Assembly: GCA_018242765.1 (NCBI GenBank)
Contig: JAFEBH010000009.1
Span: 310,001 to 374,000 of the forward strand
Direction: 5' to 3'
Source: Nitrospira sp.
Lineage (GTDB): Bacteria > Nitrospirota > Nitrospiria > Nitrospirales > Nitrospiraceae
Length of the DNA stretch: 64,000 nt
Position 1 is the first letter of the stretch. Each line of letters opens with the position of its first letter. Positions 45,195 through 53,247 of this stretch are shown here, piece by piece. The position numbers were made by a program, and so were the translations under genes. Under the pieces are notes generated by a model. The model ran no database searches, was not told the origin of the DNA, and saw nothing but the letters and a program-made list of their open reading frames with translations.

Positions 45195-46538
45195 ATGTCT
45201 TCTTTGACTCTCGCTCTTCTCATCTTCGGCCTGAGTTACCTGCTCATCATGACCGAGCGGCTGCACAAGACGATCGTCGCGCTGTTCGGTGCGGCGGTGA
45301 TGATCAGCTTCGGTGTGGTGTCACAAGAAGAAGCGTTTTATTCCCATGAGTTCGGGGTTGATTACAACGTGGTCTTTCTGTTGATCGGCATGATGGTCAT
45401 CGTCAACATCGTACGAGAGACGGGACTTTTCGAGGTCTTGGCCATTTGGGCGGTGCAACGAGCGGATGCGAAGCCGTTCCGCCTCCTGGTCTTGTTGGCC
45501 GTGCTCACGGCGGCCTTGTCCGCCATGCTGGATAACGTCACCACCGTGCTGCTTATGGCACCGGTGACGTTGGCGATCACCAAACGATTGGGGTTGAACC
45601 CCGTCACATTTTTAATGACCGAGGCCCTGGCCTCCAATATCGGAGGGACAGCCACACTCGTCGGCGATCCTCCCAATATCATGATCGCCAGTAAGGCAGA
45701 GCTCAGTTATCTGGACTTTTTGATCGTCCTGGGGCCGATCGTGCTCATCATGATGGTGGCGTTCCTCACCGTGTTGTGGGTTATCTTTGGGCGAACGATG
45801 ACGGTTGCCCCGCATCTGAGAGAAGCCGTTCTCTCGCTCAGTTCACGAGAAGCGGTGCCGGATGAGGCGTTCTTGAGGCGTTGCCTCATCTTGCTGGCGG
45901 TCGTCAACGTGGCCTTCTGTTTTCACTCCCTGGTTCATCTCGAGCCTGCCACGGTCGCGCTGTTAGGTGCGAGCCTGTTCATGGTGATCGGGCATGCCAG
46001 GCGCAGACACGAAGAAGATGCTGAAGAATTGACGTATCTGGCGGAAGTGGAGTGGAAAACCATCTTCTTTTTTATCGGTCTTTTCATCCTGGTCGGAGGA
46101 TTGGTCAAGGTTGGGGTGATCCGATATCTTGCTGATCAATTGGTATCGGTGACGAGAGGGAATCTTGCAGGATCCACTATGGCGGTACTCTGGGGATCGG
46201 CAATACTGTCCGCCGTTGTCGACAACATTCCCTATGTGGCTGCGATGAATCCGTTGATCGTCGACCTTGCTCGATCACTGCACCCAGAAATCACCGATTA
46301 TGCAACATTGGTTCATCAAGCGGATATCATCCCACTCTGGTGGGCGTTGGCCTTGGGGGCTTGCTTAGGAGGCAACGGTACCATCATCGGGGCGAGTGCC
46401 AACGTCGTGATTGTGGATCTCGCTCGAAAAGCCGGCTACCGGATTACCTTTTGGCAGTTCTTTCAGTACGGGTTCCCGGTCATGGTGGGATCGGTTGCGT
46501 TCAGTGCCGTCTACCTCTGGCTGGTGTTTCTGCGATAG
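45195..46538 (+). CDS. ArsB/NhaD-type ion transporter (IT superfamily)
   Basis: 447-residue inner-membrane protein with about 11-12 helices. The pseudo-symmetric IT signatures are clear: MLDNVTTVLLMAPVTLAI with GGTATLVGDPPNIMIAS in the first half, and VVDNIPYVAAMNPLIVDLA with GGNGTIIGASANVVIVDLA in the second. Members export arsenite or exchange Na+/H+. No arsenic genes are adjacent, so a Na+/H+ antiporter or unknown anion role is equally likely. Confidence 0.87.
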   Translation: MSSLTLALLIFGLSYLLIMTERLHKTIVALFGAAVMISFGVVSQEEAFYSHEFGVDYNVVFLLIGMMVIVNIVRETGLFEVLAIWAVQRADAKPFRLLVLLAVLTAALSAMLDNVTTVLLMAPVTLAITKRLGLNPVTFLMTEALASNIGGTATLVGDPPNIMIASKAELSYLDFLIVLGPIVLIMMVAFLTVLWVIFGRTMTVAPHLREAVLSLSSREAVPDEAFLRRCLILLAVVNVAFCFHSLVHLEPATVALLGASLFMVIGHARRRHEEDAEELTYLAEVEWKTIFFFIGLFILVGGLVKVGVIRYLADQLVSVTRGNLAGSTMAVLWGSAILSAVVDNIPYVAAMNPLIVDLARSLHPEITDYATLVHQADIIPLWWALALGACLGGNGTIIGASANVVIVDLARKAGYRITFWQFFQYGFPVMVGSVAFSAVYLWLVFLR

Positions 46539-46601
46539 GTCGGTTCTATCCCCTCTCCGGCCACCTCGACGCGATTGAGCTGCGCACTTCGGAGAGACGA
46601 A

Positions 46602-48140
46602 TTACGGTTTATCGGTGACGGTCAGGCTCAGTGTTCCATCACTCATTGTGCGGATATGCAATGCATTGACATCGGCAAATACTCCGATACCCTGGACCGA
46701 CCCTACGGTTCCGTGCATCGAGACGGATGGACTGAGTGCACGATTCAGTGTAGTGGCCAGTAGGCCTCGCACTCGGTCGGTGGCTGTAGTCACCCCGAGA
46801 ATGGATTCGCTGGCGATCAGGTCTCGGAACGTCGAGAGGTCGAGCCACGTGACCGTTTTCTGTAACAGCGCTTCTGTCTCGGGGTCATAGCGGAGGCCGC
46901 CGATAGAAACCGTCTGTGTGAGTAAGTTTATTTCAGGCTTTCCGACAAAATACACGTGACCGACCGCGTCTCCCGAGAAATCAACCCGCATCACCACCTG
47001 GTTGCCGCCATTACCAAAGATCGCGGCGGTTGTAATCAGGATGAAATGCTCTTTCTTCACGACGCGTTTCCCATTGAGCCGGTTTGCAAGGACCTTGGAG
47101 AGCGAGGCGTAGTCCAGGGGGATGTCCGTGACGACATGGAATCCCGTAGGAGTGAGCCGGTTGGCAAGCGTGGTGGGGAGTGTGCCGTAGAGTTGGGCGT
47201 CGGCGGCACCGTAGAATCCGGTAGACGTTGGTGGTGTGTCGAGTGGAGGAAGGGCTGCGACTTCGGCGGGCGGTTCCTGGCCGAAAACGATGACCGGTTT
47301 CGCAGTCACGTGGATCGCGTCAGAGACGATGGGGCCGGCCCCGGAAAAGCCGCTATGTTGGACTTTGTCGATATTGAACTGAAGCCAGGCCTCCGGTTCC
47401 AAACGGATAGGGTTGCGTAGCGTATTCCAGGCATCTTCCACGCGAGATTTGACCGTCAGCGCATTGAGGCGGGTGACCGCGCGGTTGAGTCCTCCGCGGG
47501 CGACGTCTGCGAGCCTCTGTTTTACTTCCTGAGTCACATCGAGATCGCCGACTCGTATGTGGCATGGATCACTGGTGTTCACGGCCACGCTGGCGACCGA
47601 TGCGGCCAGACCATATGTCGGAGTCAGCTCGGTCGCGATACTCCCGTGCACGGTGCCCCTTCGTGGCCATTCACTGCCTTCGCCGCAGTGAAGCGAATTG
47701 GCTCCAATTTTATATCGAAGGGCGGTACCGACGAAGATATGGGAACTGGAAAGTTCGATCCCTTTCCACCAATCACGGAGAGCCAGGCTCGACGGTGAGC
47801 CGTTGGCTTGGTGGGCACCGGAAGGCGCCATTGTAAAATCATCTCGCTCCGCATAGTATTTGTAGTCAGTACCTTTGGGGTGTTTGATGAGGCTTCCCCA
47901 ATGGTCGAATTTCTTCGGGATCATGCTGTCATCGTTGATCGCAGTGAGAAACGACGACAGATCAACATGGACAGGAACGCTGATGCTCGATTCTTGGGCT
48001 AGCGAAGGTGGATTCGGTGTTGCCGGTAATAGCTTCGGTGCTGGTGGGCGAACGATAGGGGTATTCAGTGCGGTGCAGCTTGCCAAGGACAGCAACAAGG
48101 ATAAGGCTACGAGAGAAGTGCTTATCAATTTGGGAAACAT
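46602..48140 (-). CDS. DUF4403-family lipoprotein
   Basis: 512 residues with a lipoprotein signal (lipobox LASC). Features are a long beta-rich chain with VPVHVDLSSFLTAIN at the start, paired WLQFNIDKVQ and VVTDIPLDYASLSKVLANRL blocks and GVFADVNALHIRTMSDGTL at the end, as in DUF4403 proteins related to lipid-binding SMP/TULIP folds. Function unknown; an envelope lipid-binding role is speculation. It ends 64 bases from the convergent transporter gene. Confidence 0.8.
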   Translation of the reverse strand: MFPKLISTSLVALSLLLSLASCTALNTPIVRPPAPKLLPATPNPPSLAQESSISVPVHVDLSSFLTAINDDSMIPKKFDHWGSLIKHPKGTDYKYYAERDDFTMAPSGAHQANGSPSSLALRDWWKGIELSSSHIFVGTALRYKIGANSLHCGEGSEWPRRGTVHGSIATELTPTYGLAASVASVAVNTSDPCHIRVGDLDVTQEVKQRLADVARGGLNRAVTRLNALTVKSRVEDAWNTLRNPIRLEPEAWLQFNIDKVQHSGFSGAGPIVSDAIHVTAKPVIVFGQEPPAEVAALPPLDTPPTSTGFYGAADAQLYGTLPTTLANRLTPTGFHVVTDIPLDYASLSKVLANRLNGKRVVKKEHFILITTAAIFGNGGNQVVMRVDFSGDAVGHVYFVGKPEINLLTQTVSIGGLRYDPETEALLQKTVTWLDLSTFRDLIASESILGVTTATDRVRGLLATTLNRALSPSVSMHGTVGSVQGIGVFADVNALHIRTMSDGTLSLTVTDKP

Positions 48141-48348
48141 CTGCTTTCCCCCTTTAGCTAGTCACAGGTCGTGAGGTTCGTGGATTCAAACTGTCTTAAG
48201 TCTATGGAAAGTGATCTCCGGTGATTAGGAAACGGGAGCAGGATACCAGAAACGCACGAGCGTTTGTCAGGCCCCGTTGATGGAGTCGATGCAGGTCTCG
48301 TCGTAGGTTGAATGGGGATCCAGAAAGTACTTCGTCAACCTTTCTTTT

Positions 48349-48651
48349 TTAGTCGTACCCATACAGCCAGTGGGTCGTCGAAGGGGACACATTCTTGACG
48401 GAATGACGGACTCCTTTCGGAATAAACACTTCATCGCCCGGCTCGGCGATGATCTCTTTCCCGCCGATCGTCAGCCTGAGCTTCCCGACCATGACGGTCA
48501 CGAGCTCATTCGTCGCATGGACGAAATTATTCCACTCACGGTCTGGCGGGTCAGTGAACATATCGCAGGAGTAGCCGCGCTGGTTCCAGTCGCGAGCGAC
48601 CTGGTGGCGGTCGAGCGGCACAGGGAATTTCTGGTGGGTGAGATGGGACAT
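48349..48651 (-). CDS. Small cupin-domain protein
   Basis: 100 residues forming a single cupin barrel. Motif 1 region NNFVHATNELVTVMVGKL and motif 2 EPGDEVFIPKGVRHSVKN are visible; the usual His pair of motif 1 is reduced to one His, so metal binding may be altered. No catalytic partner in context. The start has no clear Shine-Dalgarno site. Confidence 0.82.
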   Translation of the reverse strand: MSHLTHQKFPVPLDRHQVARDWNQRGYSCDMFTDPPDREWNNFVHATNELVTVMVGKLRLTIGGKEIIAEPGDEVFIPKGVRHSVKNVSPSTTHWLYGYD

Positions 48652-48791
48652 ATAGGGAAAAGTTAAGAGATCTGGGTACTTTTCAAGTACGGGTGATTGT
48701 AACGTGATGAGTGTGGAACGAGAAGGGCAACTCTATGCCCATCGATATTCATGAATTGAGTGCTCAAAGAATGTGTATTCCCGGAGCAGGG

Positions 48792-48968
48792 TCAACGGTA
48801 CACTTCTTTCCGATCGCTGATCTTTAAGACGAGCACGATGAGTTCTTTACCCTGAATCGTATAGATGATCCGGTAGCTGCCTTCATGGATACAGTAGAGG
48901 TCATTCGCTCCGGTGAGCGCTTTGAGTTGGCGTTCCACAGGTGGAGCGAGAAGAACGGAGTAGGCCAT
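48792..48968 (-). pseudogene. RelE/ParE-type toxin with internal in-frame deletion
   Basis: A 58-residue frame begins MAYSVLLAPPVERQLKAL and passes directly to TGANDLYCIHEGSYRIIY, ending VLVLKISDRKEVYR. Full RelE proteins have about 30 more residues between these blocks (the helix pair and the PPGVK region). The join is in frame, so a shortened protein could be made, but the toxin core is likely destroyed. It starts 6 bases after the antitoxin stop, the usual antitoxin-toxin order. Confidence 0.75.
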
Positions 48969-48974
48969 GGTAGG

Positions 48975-49148
48975 TTAGAGGCCAAGATCTTTCAGAATCG
49001 CATCGAGCGGCTTTGCCCCTTTCTTTTTGGTTTCAGCAAGCGCGGCTCGGGCATCAGCAAGATCGATCCGATCTCCTAATTCCTCCAAGAGGCGCAAATC
49101 ATCGATCGGGACGACCACGGCAATTTCCTTCCCGCGCCGACGGACCAT
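48975..49148 (-). pseudogene. Phd/YefM-type antitoxin lacking its N-terminus
   Basis: 57 residues from an internal ATG: MVRRRGKEIAVVVPIDDL, then LEELGDRIDLADARAALAE and a C-terminal PLDAILKDLGL, the toxin-binding end of Phd/YefM. The frame continues upstream as RPVYGKERV but stops before the ~20 residues that normally form the DNA-binding start, so autoregulation would be lost. Upstream DNA switches to unrelated sequence, indicating a deletion junction near 49170-49190. Confidence 0.72.
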
Positions 49149-49184
49149 CACACGTTCCTTTCCGTATACCGGACGAATGAGTGC

Positions 49185-49296
49185 TGAGTAAGTTCTTTAC
49201 AAAGGAGATGACCTTTTGGCCATCATCGAGTAATCCCGCAAACTCCAACTCGAATTGGTTGTCTCCCACGCAGGAGTGGTTTGAATCCAAAAACAA
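49185..49296 (-). pseudogene. Possible fragment of a restriction/helicase C-terminal region
   Basis: About 36 codons read DNQFELEFAGLLDDGQKV and ISFVKNLLSTH. The pattern FExEFAxxLDxxxxVxSFxKN is reminiscent of the C-terminal part of type III restriction (Res) subunits. It has an upstream stop and no start. Too short to be sure. Confidence 0.3.
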
Positions 49297-49435
49297 CTAA
49301 AGACTCAAATCAACTTGCAGGAAAAAGCTTTCCACTGTATCAATCCTCCATGAAGTGCATTACCCGCTTGCTTTCGCGAGAGCTGGAGTTGACTACCACA
49401 ACATAAATCGTGTGGCTCGTAGGTCGGACAGACGG

Positions 49436-49567
49436 TTAATGATGGTGTGCCAGGATGTCGCAGTAGATGTCGTCCGGATCGCAGCACTCGGTTTCCAGTT
49501 GGATGGTCATGTGCTTGATGTCGAAGCTCATTGTGATGCAGCTCTGGATTAACTGCAGCAACTCAAG
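49436..49567 (-). pseudogene. Detached 3' end of a cation-efflux (CDF) gene, copy 2
   Basis: 43 codons read LELLQLIQSCITMSFDIKH, then MTIQLETECCDPDDIYCDI and end LAHHH-stop. This matches the last part of the intact CDF protein at 51375-52349 nearly residue for residue, except that about 12 residues before the end are missing. There is no start codon; it begins 2 bases after the stop of the preceding HI0074-type pseudogene. Confidence 0.85.
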
Positions 49568-49569
49568 CC

Positions 49570-49944
49570 TTATGTCTGTGTATTTCGCAGGTAGGTGTTC
49601 AATGCTTGCAGCAGCGGGAGATACGCGGGAAGACGGCGATACACTTCCTTTGCGAGTGTTTCGTCATAGGTATGGGCGGTACGGTTCCGATCTTCTAGCA
49701 TGGCCAGCCATCCCGTCTCGTCATTGATCCAGTTGTTCTTGTAAGCCAACTTGAGGCAGCCTTTCGGAGATTGGCAGTCGAGCCCTTCCGCCCCGTGCCC
49801 GTTCTTGAATCACCTTCCAGGCCAGCTCAAAGCAAAACTCAAACCGTTGGATGGCGGCGTCGCGGTTGAGATCAGTGACAGGAGCGCTGAGTGCTTCGCT
49901 GAGACGCATGATGGCTGGGCGAAGCTATTGAGCCGTATGGTCAT
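49570..49944 (-). pseudogene. HI0074-type nucleotidyltransferase substrate-binding protein, two frameshifts
   Basis: The product would begin MTIRLNSFAQ at 49944 in an ATGA overlap with the upstream nucleotidyltransferase, then after a shift near 49910 continue RLSEALSAPVTDL with DAAIQRFEFCFELAWK, then after a shift at the CCCC run 49791-49794 continue GLDCQSPKGCLKLAYKNNW and end with MLEDRNRTAHTYDETLAKE. Restoring both shifts gives a full-length family member (~125 residues). The RNxxxHxYDE pattern at the end is the HEPN-like signature. Sequencing error at the homopolymer is possible for one shift but not obviously for both. Confidence 0.78.
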
Positions 49945-50249
49945 AAGCGGATTCCATGACGAAGAATCTCTTGTTTGAATCGTTCGCTGACGGTGTGGAG
50001 ATCAACGACGTCGATTTCGTGCAGCGTCGTCAGATCTTCGATCTCGTCACGGAGTGCGGCGAGTCGCTCTGGGGGAAATGCCGTTTGCCCTGAGATGGCG
50101 ATATCAATGTCCGCGTGGGGGTTCGTTGTACCTCTGGGCCATGATCCAAACCAGATAACGGTTACATCAGCGCCCAGCATGTTTCGGGCAAGCGCAGCAA
50201 CGTCATTCGCAATTTGCTGAGGTCGAGCCATAAACGATTGGGAATACAT
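49941..50249 (-). CDS. MNT-type minimal nucleotidyltransferase
   Basis: 102 residues (or 96 from the ATG at 50231). Pol-beta superfamily signature WFGSWPRGTTNPHADIDIAI with the Gly-Ser and Asp-x-Asp metal site, and the third acidic residue in EIDVVDLH. With a HEPN/HI0074 partner this forms the MNT-HEPN antitoxin-toxin type. Here the partner is broken, leaving a lone antitoxin-like enzyme. The stop overlaps the partner start by 4 bases (ATGA). Confidence 0.85.
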   Translation of the reverse strand: MYSQSFMARPQQIANDVAALARNMLGADVTVIWFGSWPRGTTNPHADIDIAISGQTAFPPERLAALRDEIEDLTTLHEIDVVDLHTVSERFKQEILRHGIRL

Positions 50250-50342
50250 GCGCTCAGTGTATCGATTCTGGCCATGATGTCAACTGAGTTGGATCGGGGG
50301 CGGGTAAGCCCAGGGAGTCACATCAGAAAGAAATCAGACCTG

Positions 50343-50432
50343 TTAGTGATGGTACGCGAAGGTCTGGGTTTCATGGTGGCGCTCAGTCAGTTTCCTGAGA
50401 TCATAATGGATGTCGTTGGGATCGCAGTAGTA
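50343..50432 (-). pseudogene. Detached 3' end of a cation-efflux (CDF) gene, copy 3
   Basis: About 29 codons read YYCDPNDIHYDLRKLTERHH then ETQTFAYHH-stop, matching the C-terminus of the intact CDF (CCDPDDIHCDLRKLTEHHH...). At DNA level about 75 of 90 bases match the sequence at 51375-51465. It has no start and lies 13 bases behind the esterase stop codon. Confidence 0.85.
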
Positions 50433-50445
50433 ACTTTCGTTGTAG

Positions 50446-51327
50446 TTACCTTTGGTGGTCGAGAAACTTCAGGATAGCGCCCTCAAGGCTAAAGCCAGGT
50501 ATGGATTTTGGCCATTCATGACCACCTGTCTCTGAGACCACGACGGTTAATTCCGCTCCACTGGTGCACGTGTGATCCCGCTTGATCACACCATCGGCCA
50601 CTCTCTGCTCATTGGGGTTGTCGCAGTCCAACAGCTGTGCCATGCGAGCTTCTGCTTCAAGAAAGGGAAGGGGTGGGGCATCCCAGGCTCGCTTCTGTTT
50701 GGGTGCGAACGAGGCGTTGAAGGCAACATTGTTGTCGTCATGGGTATGGGTCAGAAAGGCTGAGGTGCCTTGCGGTATGGCTGGTTGGTCGGCGAACATC
50801 GCCGACGAGATCACCACGATGCCCCGTACCTTTGTGTGGAGCGTAGCTAGCCATCGATAAGTGACCATGCCGCCGTTGGAGTGGCCCATCAGGAAGATAC
50901 GAGACCGGTCCACTGGTGTATGAGCAGCAATGGCAGCTATGGCTTGGTCAATATAGTTCCCTTCATCGATCTTGGTGGTCATGGCATGAGCACAGCAATG
51001 CCCTCCGTTCCAGGTACGAAAATTCCTCCCATCGCGATGGGAGGAGCCGTTCATGAACGCGACGGCATAGCCTCGGGTGAGCAATAGGTCGGCAAAGGCG
51101 CTGCTTCGTCGAGCCATAAACTGGGCGCTTCCCCCACCCCCATGAAAGATCAGCACCAATGGTTTCGGTGTGTCCGTGGGTTGTGCGTGCAAGATGAAGT
51201 CACGCTCAACACCGCCGGACGTGACCGTGAGGACGATGCTGGAAGGCAAACGGCCTGCCGCTGATACCTCCGCGATGCTAGTTGTAAGAGCGAGGAGGCT
51301 GATGAGGGCAAGAACTCTTCGCATCAT
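50446..51327 (-). CDS. PHB-depolymerase/LpqC-type secreted esterase
   Basis: 293 residues: signal peptide (cleaved near VSAAG), then an alpha/beta hydrolase. Oxyanion region LVLIFHGGGGSAQFM, nucleophile elbow MGHSNGGM, a Cys pair in GGHCCAH, late Asp in HTHDDNNVAF and the catalytic His in TGGHEWP. Relatives are polyhydroxybutyrate depolymerases and feruloyl or acetylxylan esterases. No PHB genes are adjacent, so the natural ester is unknown. It follows the intact CDF gene by 47 bases on the same strand. Confidence 0.88.
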   Translation of the reverse strand: MMRRVLALISLLALTTSIAEVSAAGRLPSSIVLTVTSGGVERDFILHAQPTDTPKPLVLIFHGGGGSAQFMARRSSAFADLLLTRGYAVAFMNGSSHRDGRNFRTWNGGHCCAHAMTTKIDEGNYIDQAIAAIAAHTPVDRSRIFLMGHSNGGMVTYRWLATLHTKVRGIVVISSAMFADQPAIPQGTSAFLTHTHDDNNVAFNASFAPKQKRAWDAPPLPFLEAEARMAQLLDCDNPNEQRVADGVIKRDHTCTSGAELTVVVSETGGHEWPKSIPGFSLEGAILKFLDHQR

Positions 51328-51374
51328 GGCCTGCGTTATCCTTCCATACAGCTAGGACCCGAGAGTCGGAAAAT

Positions 51375-52349
51375 TCAGTGGTGATGCGCGAAGGTGTGGG
51401 CTTCGTGGTGGTGCTCGGTCAGTTTCCTGAGATCGCAATGGATGTCGTCGGGATCGCAGCATTCGGTTTCAAGTTGGATCGTCATGTGTTTGATGCCGAA
51501 ATCTGTCGTGATACGGTGTTGAATCAGCTGCAGCAACTCCGGCGGGGTGCAATGCTGTTCGATCATGACGTGGCTGGTGAGCATGATGAGGCGAGGCTCG
51601 ACCGCCCAGATGTGTAGGTCATGCACGTTCTTGACGCCGGGGATCGCTTCCATGGTGGCAGCCACGTGAGACGCGCTGATGCCTGGCGGGGTCGATTCCA
51701 GCAGCACCTCCATCGATTCCTTGAAAATCGGCCAGGCTCCCCGGAGGATCGCGCCGACGACCAGCAAGCTCACGAGCGGATCGAGAACGGTCCATCCCGT
51801 CAGGAGAATCGCGCCGCCGCTGATGATCACGCCGAGCGAGACCCACGCATCTCCCAACATGTGCCAGAACGCACTGCGAATATTGAGGTCGTCTTTCGCT
51901 CCCTGTTGGAGCAACAGGGCAATGGCGAGGTTGGCGACGAAACTGACCGCCGCGATCACCATAACCCATCCACCGTCGACGGGAACCGGTTGCAGGAGTC
52001 GCTTGAGGCAGACGATCGCGATACCGAACGCGGTCAATAAAAGGATGAAACTGTTCAGAAAGGCGGCAATGATGCCGGCTCGGTGGTATCCGAATGTTCG
52101 GCTTTCTGATGCGGGTCGTGCCGTGAGGAGATGCGCATAGAGGGCGAGAAAGAGTGATCCTTGATCGACGAGGTTGTGGCCGGCATCGCCCATGAGGCCG
52201 ATGCTATTCAGCAGCCAGCCACCGATGAATTCCGCTGCAATAATCACGGCGTTGATGGCTAAGGCCAGTTGGAGTCGTGATCGGAGATGGGAGTAAGAGG
52301 CAAGTCCCGTCATATGGAACAGTGTCGCATGGGCGACGTAATGCGGCAA
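51375..52349 (-). CDS. Cation diffusion facilitator (Zn/Co/Cd efflux)
   Basis: 324 residues (an internal ATG at 52313 would give 312). Six membrane helices; metal site residues in GLMGDAGHNLVDQ (helix 2) and HMLGDAWVSLGVII (helix 5), the YiiP/ZnT zinc pattern. The cytoplasmic domain has GVKNVHDLHIWAVEP and TIQLETECCD, and the tail is His-rich (HHHEAHTFAHHH). It exchanges divalent metal for protons across the inner membrane. Its 3' end recurs twice downstream as detached copies. Confidence 0.93.
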   Translation of the reverse strand: MPHYVAHATLFHMTGLASYSHLRSRLQLALAINAVIIAAEFIGGWLLNSIGLMGDAGHNLVDQGSLFLALYAHLLTARPASESRTFGYHRAGIIAAFLNSFILLLTAFGIAIVCLKRLLQPVPVDGGWVMVIAAVSFVANLAIALLLQQGAKDDLNIRSAFWHMLGDAWVSLGVIISGGAILLTGWTVLDPLVSLLVVGAILRGAWPIFKESMEVLLESTPPGISASHVAATMEAIPGVKNVHDLHIWAVEPRLIMLTSHVMIEQHCTPPELLQLIQHRITTDFGIKHMTIQLETECCDPDDIHCDLRKLTEHHHEAHTFAHHH

Positions 52350-52392
52350 GACATGCCAGCGGATTTCTCGGGATTTCTTTTTCAGCAGTCGA

Positions 52393-53247
52393 CTAACGAA
52401 CTGACTGGGAAGGAAGACGTTCGCTCAGGACCGGATAGTTGACTTGATCCATCCCGGTGTTGCCGGTTGCGAGATCGGTCGCAATCACTCGCAGAATGAT
52501 TCCATTGGGAACTTCATGCAATGACGGGACGAAGAACGGGGCTTCAAAGGTACGGCTGCCTTCGTCATAGAACATTTGTAGTCGCTCGACGACTCGATCA
52601 TCAATCAAGACTTCCCCATAGATCCGAATCTTCCGCGAGTCCCAGTCCCCGTGGGGACGAACCAAGGAACCCGATAGCGTTTTGACTGAGGCATGGAGCT
52701 TCACATCATCTCGCGCGATCAAGGCCTCATGTGGCTTGGGTCGTTCGATCTGGACCAGGTACCCATAGAGGTGCAGTATGATGCCGTCCTGTATCAGATC
52801 CTGTCCGGGGATCAGAAGGAGAGTTGTTCTTGTCTTCTGGATTGTAGCGGGGTAGGCCAATGGTCCTTCGGCGGAGATGTCTACCACCGTCGGTTTTTGA
52901 AGGTACAAGGTGGTCGTGAACGCAGCGGAAGGACGCGTGCTATAGATCGGCTCTTCCATCATGCGGGGCGTGCGCATGATTTGATTCTGATCGCCGGCTT
53001 CGCCCTGTTGTATGCCGGTTGCCAGAATCTGGCCGGTGGTTACATCGGTGATCGTGATTCGAGCGCCACCAACTTCACGACCTAACACCATGGCTCCTTG
53101 TGCGACAACCCGCACCAGCACGGTCGTCGGCTGAGGACCGTTGAGCGGAATATTGGGAGGGGTTTGGCTCTGGGCTGGCGGCGAGAGGCAAACAATCAGG
53201 TCGAGCAAGGCGAGCAGTACAATCGGAACGAAGGAAGATCTCGTCAT
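52393..53247 (-). CDS. Exported protein of unknown function
   Basis: 284 residues with a signal peptide (cleaved near AQSQ). The mature part begins with a transthyretin-like strand set (VLVRVVAQGAMVLGREVGGA, RITITDVTTGQILATG) recalling CarboxypepD-regulatory/CNA-B folds, followed by a second beta region with IRIYGEVLIDDRVVERLQMF. No enzyme motif. It overlaps the metG stop by 4 bases, so it is translated from the metG operon, an odd pairing for an envelope protein. Confidence 0.65.
   Translation of the reverse strand: MTRSSFVPIVLLALLDLIVCLSPPAQSQTPPNIPLNGPQPTTVLVRVVAQGAMVLGREVGGARITITDVTTGQILATGIQQGEAGDQNQIMRTPRMMEEPIYSTRPSAAFTTTLYLQKPTVVDISAEGPLAYPATIQKTRTTLLLIPGQDLIQDGIILHLYGYLVQIERPKPHEALIARDDVKLHASVKTLSGSLVRPHGDWDSRKIRIYGEVLIDDRVVERLQMFYDEGSRTFEAPFFVPSLHEVPNGIILRVIATDLATGNTGMDQVNYPVLSERLPSQSVR

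Noticed and set aside
49355..49552. A 65-codon + strand frame with repeated VVRIAALGFQLDGHV-like sequence
   Set aside because: It is the antisense shadow of the detached CDF 3' end; the - strand reading matches the CDF protein.
51621..52140. Overlapping + strand frames of 139 and 153 codons
   Set aside because: Antisense to the intact CDF gene.
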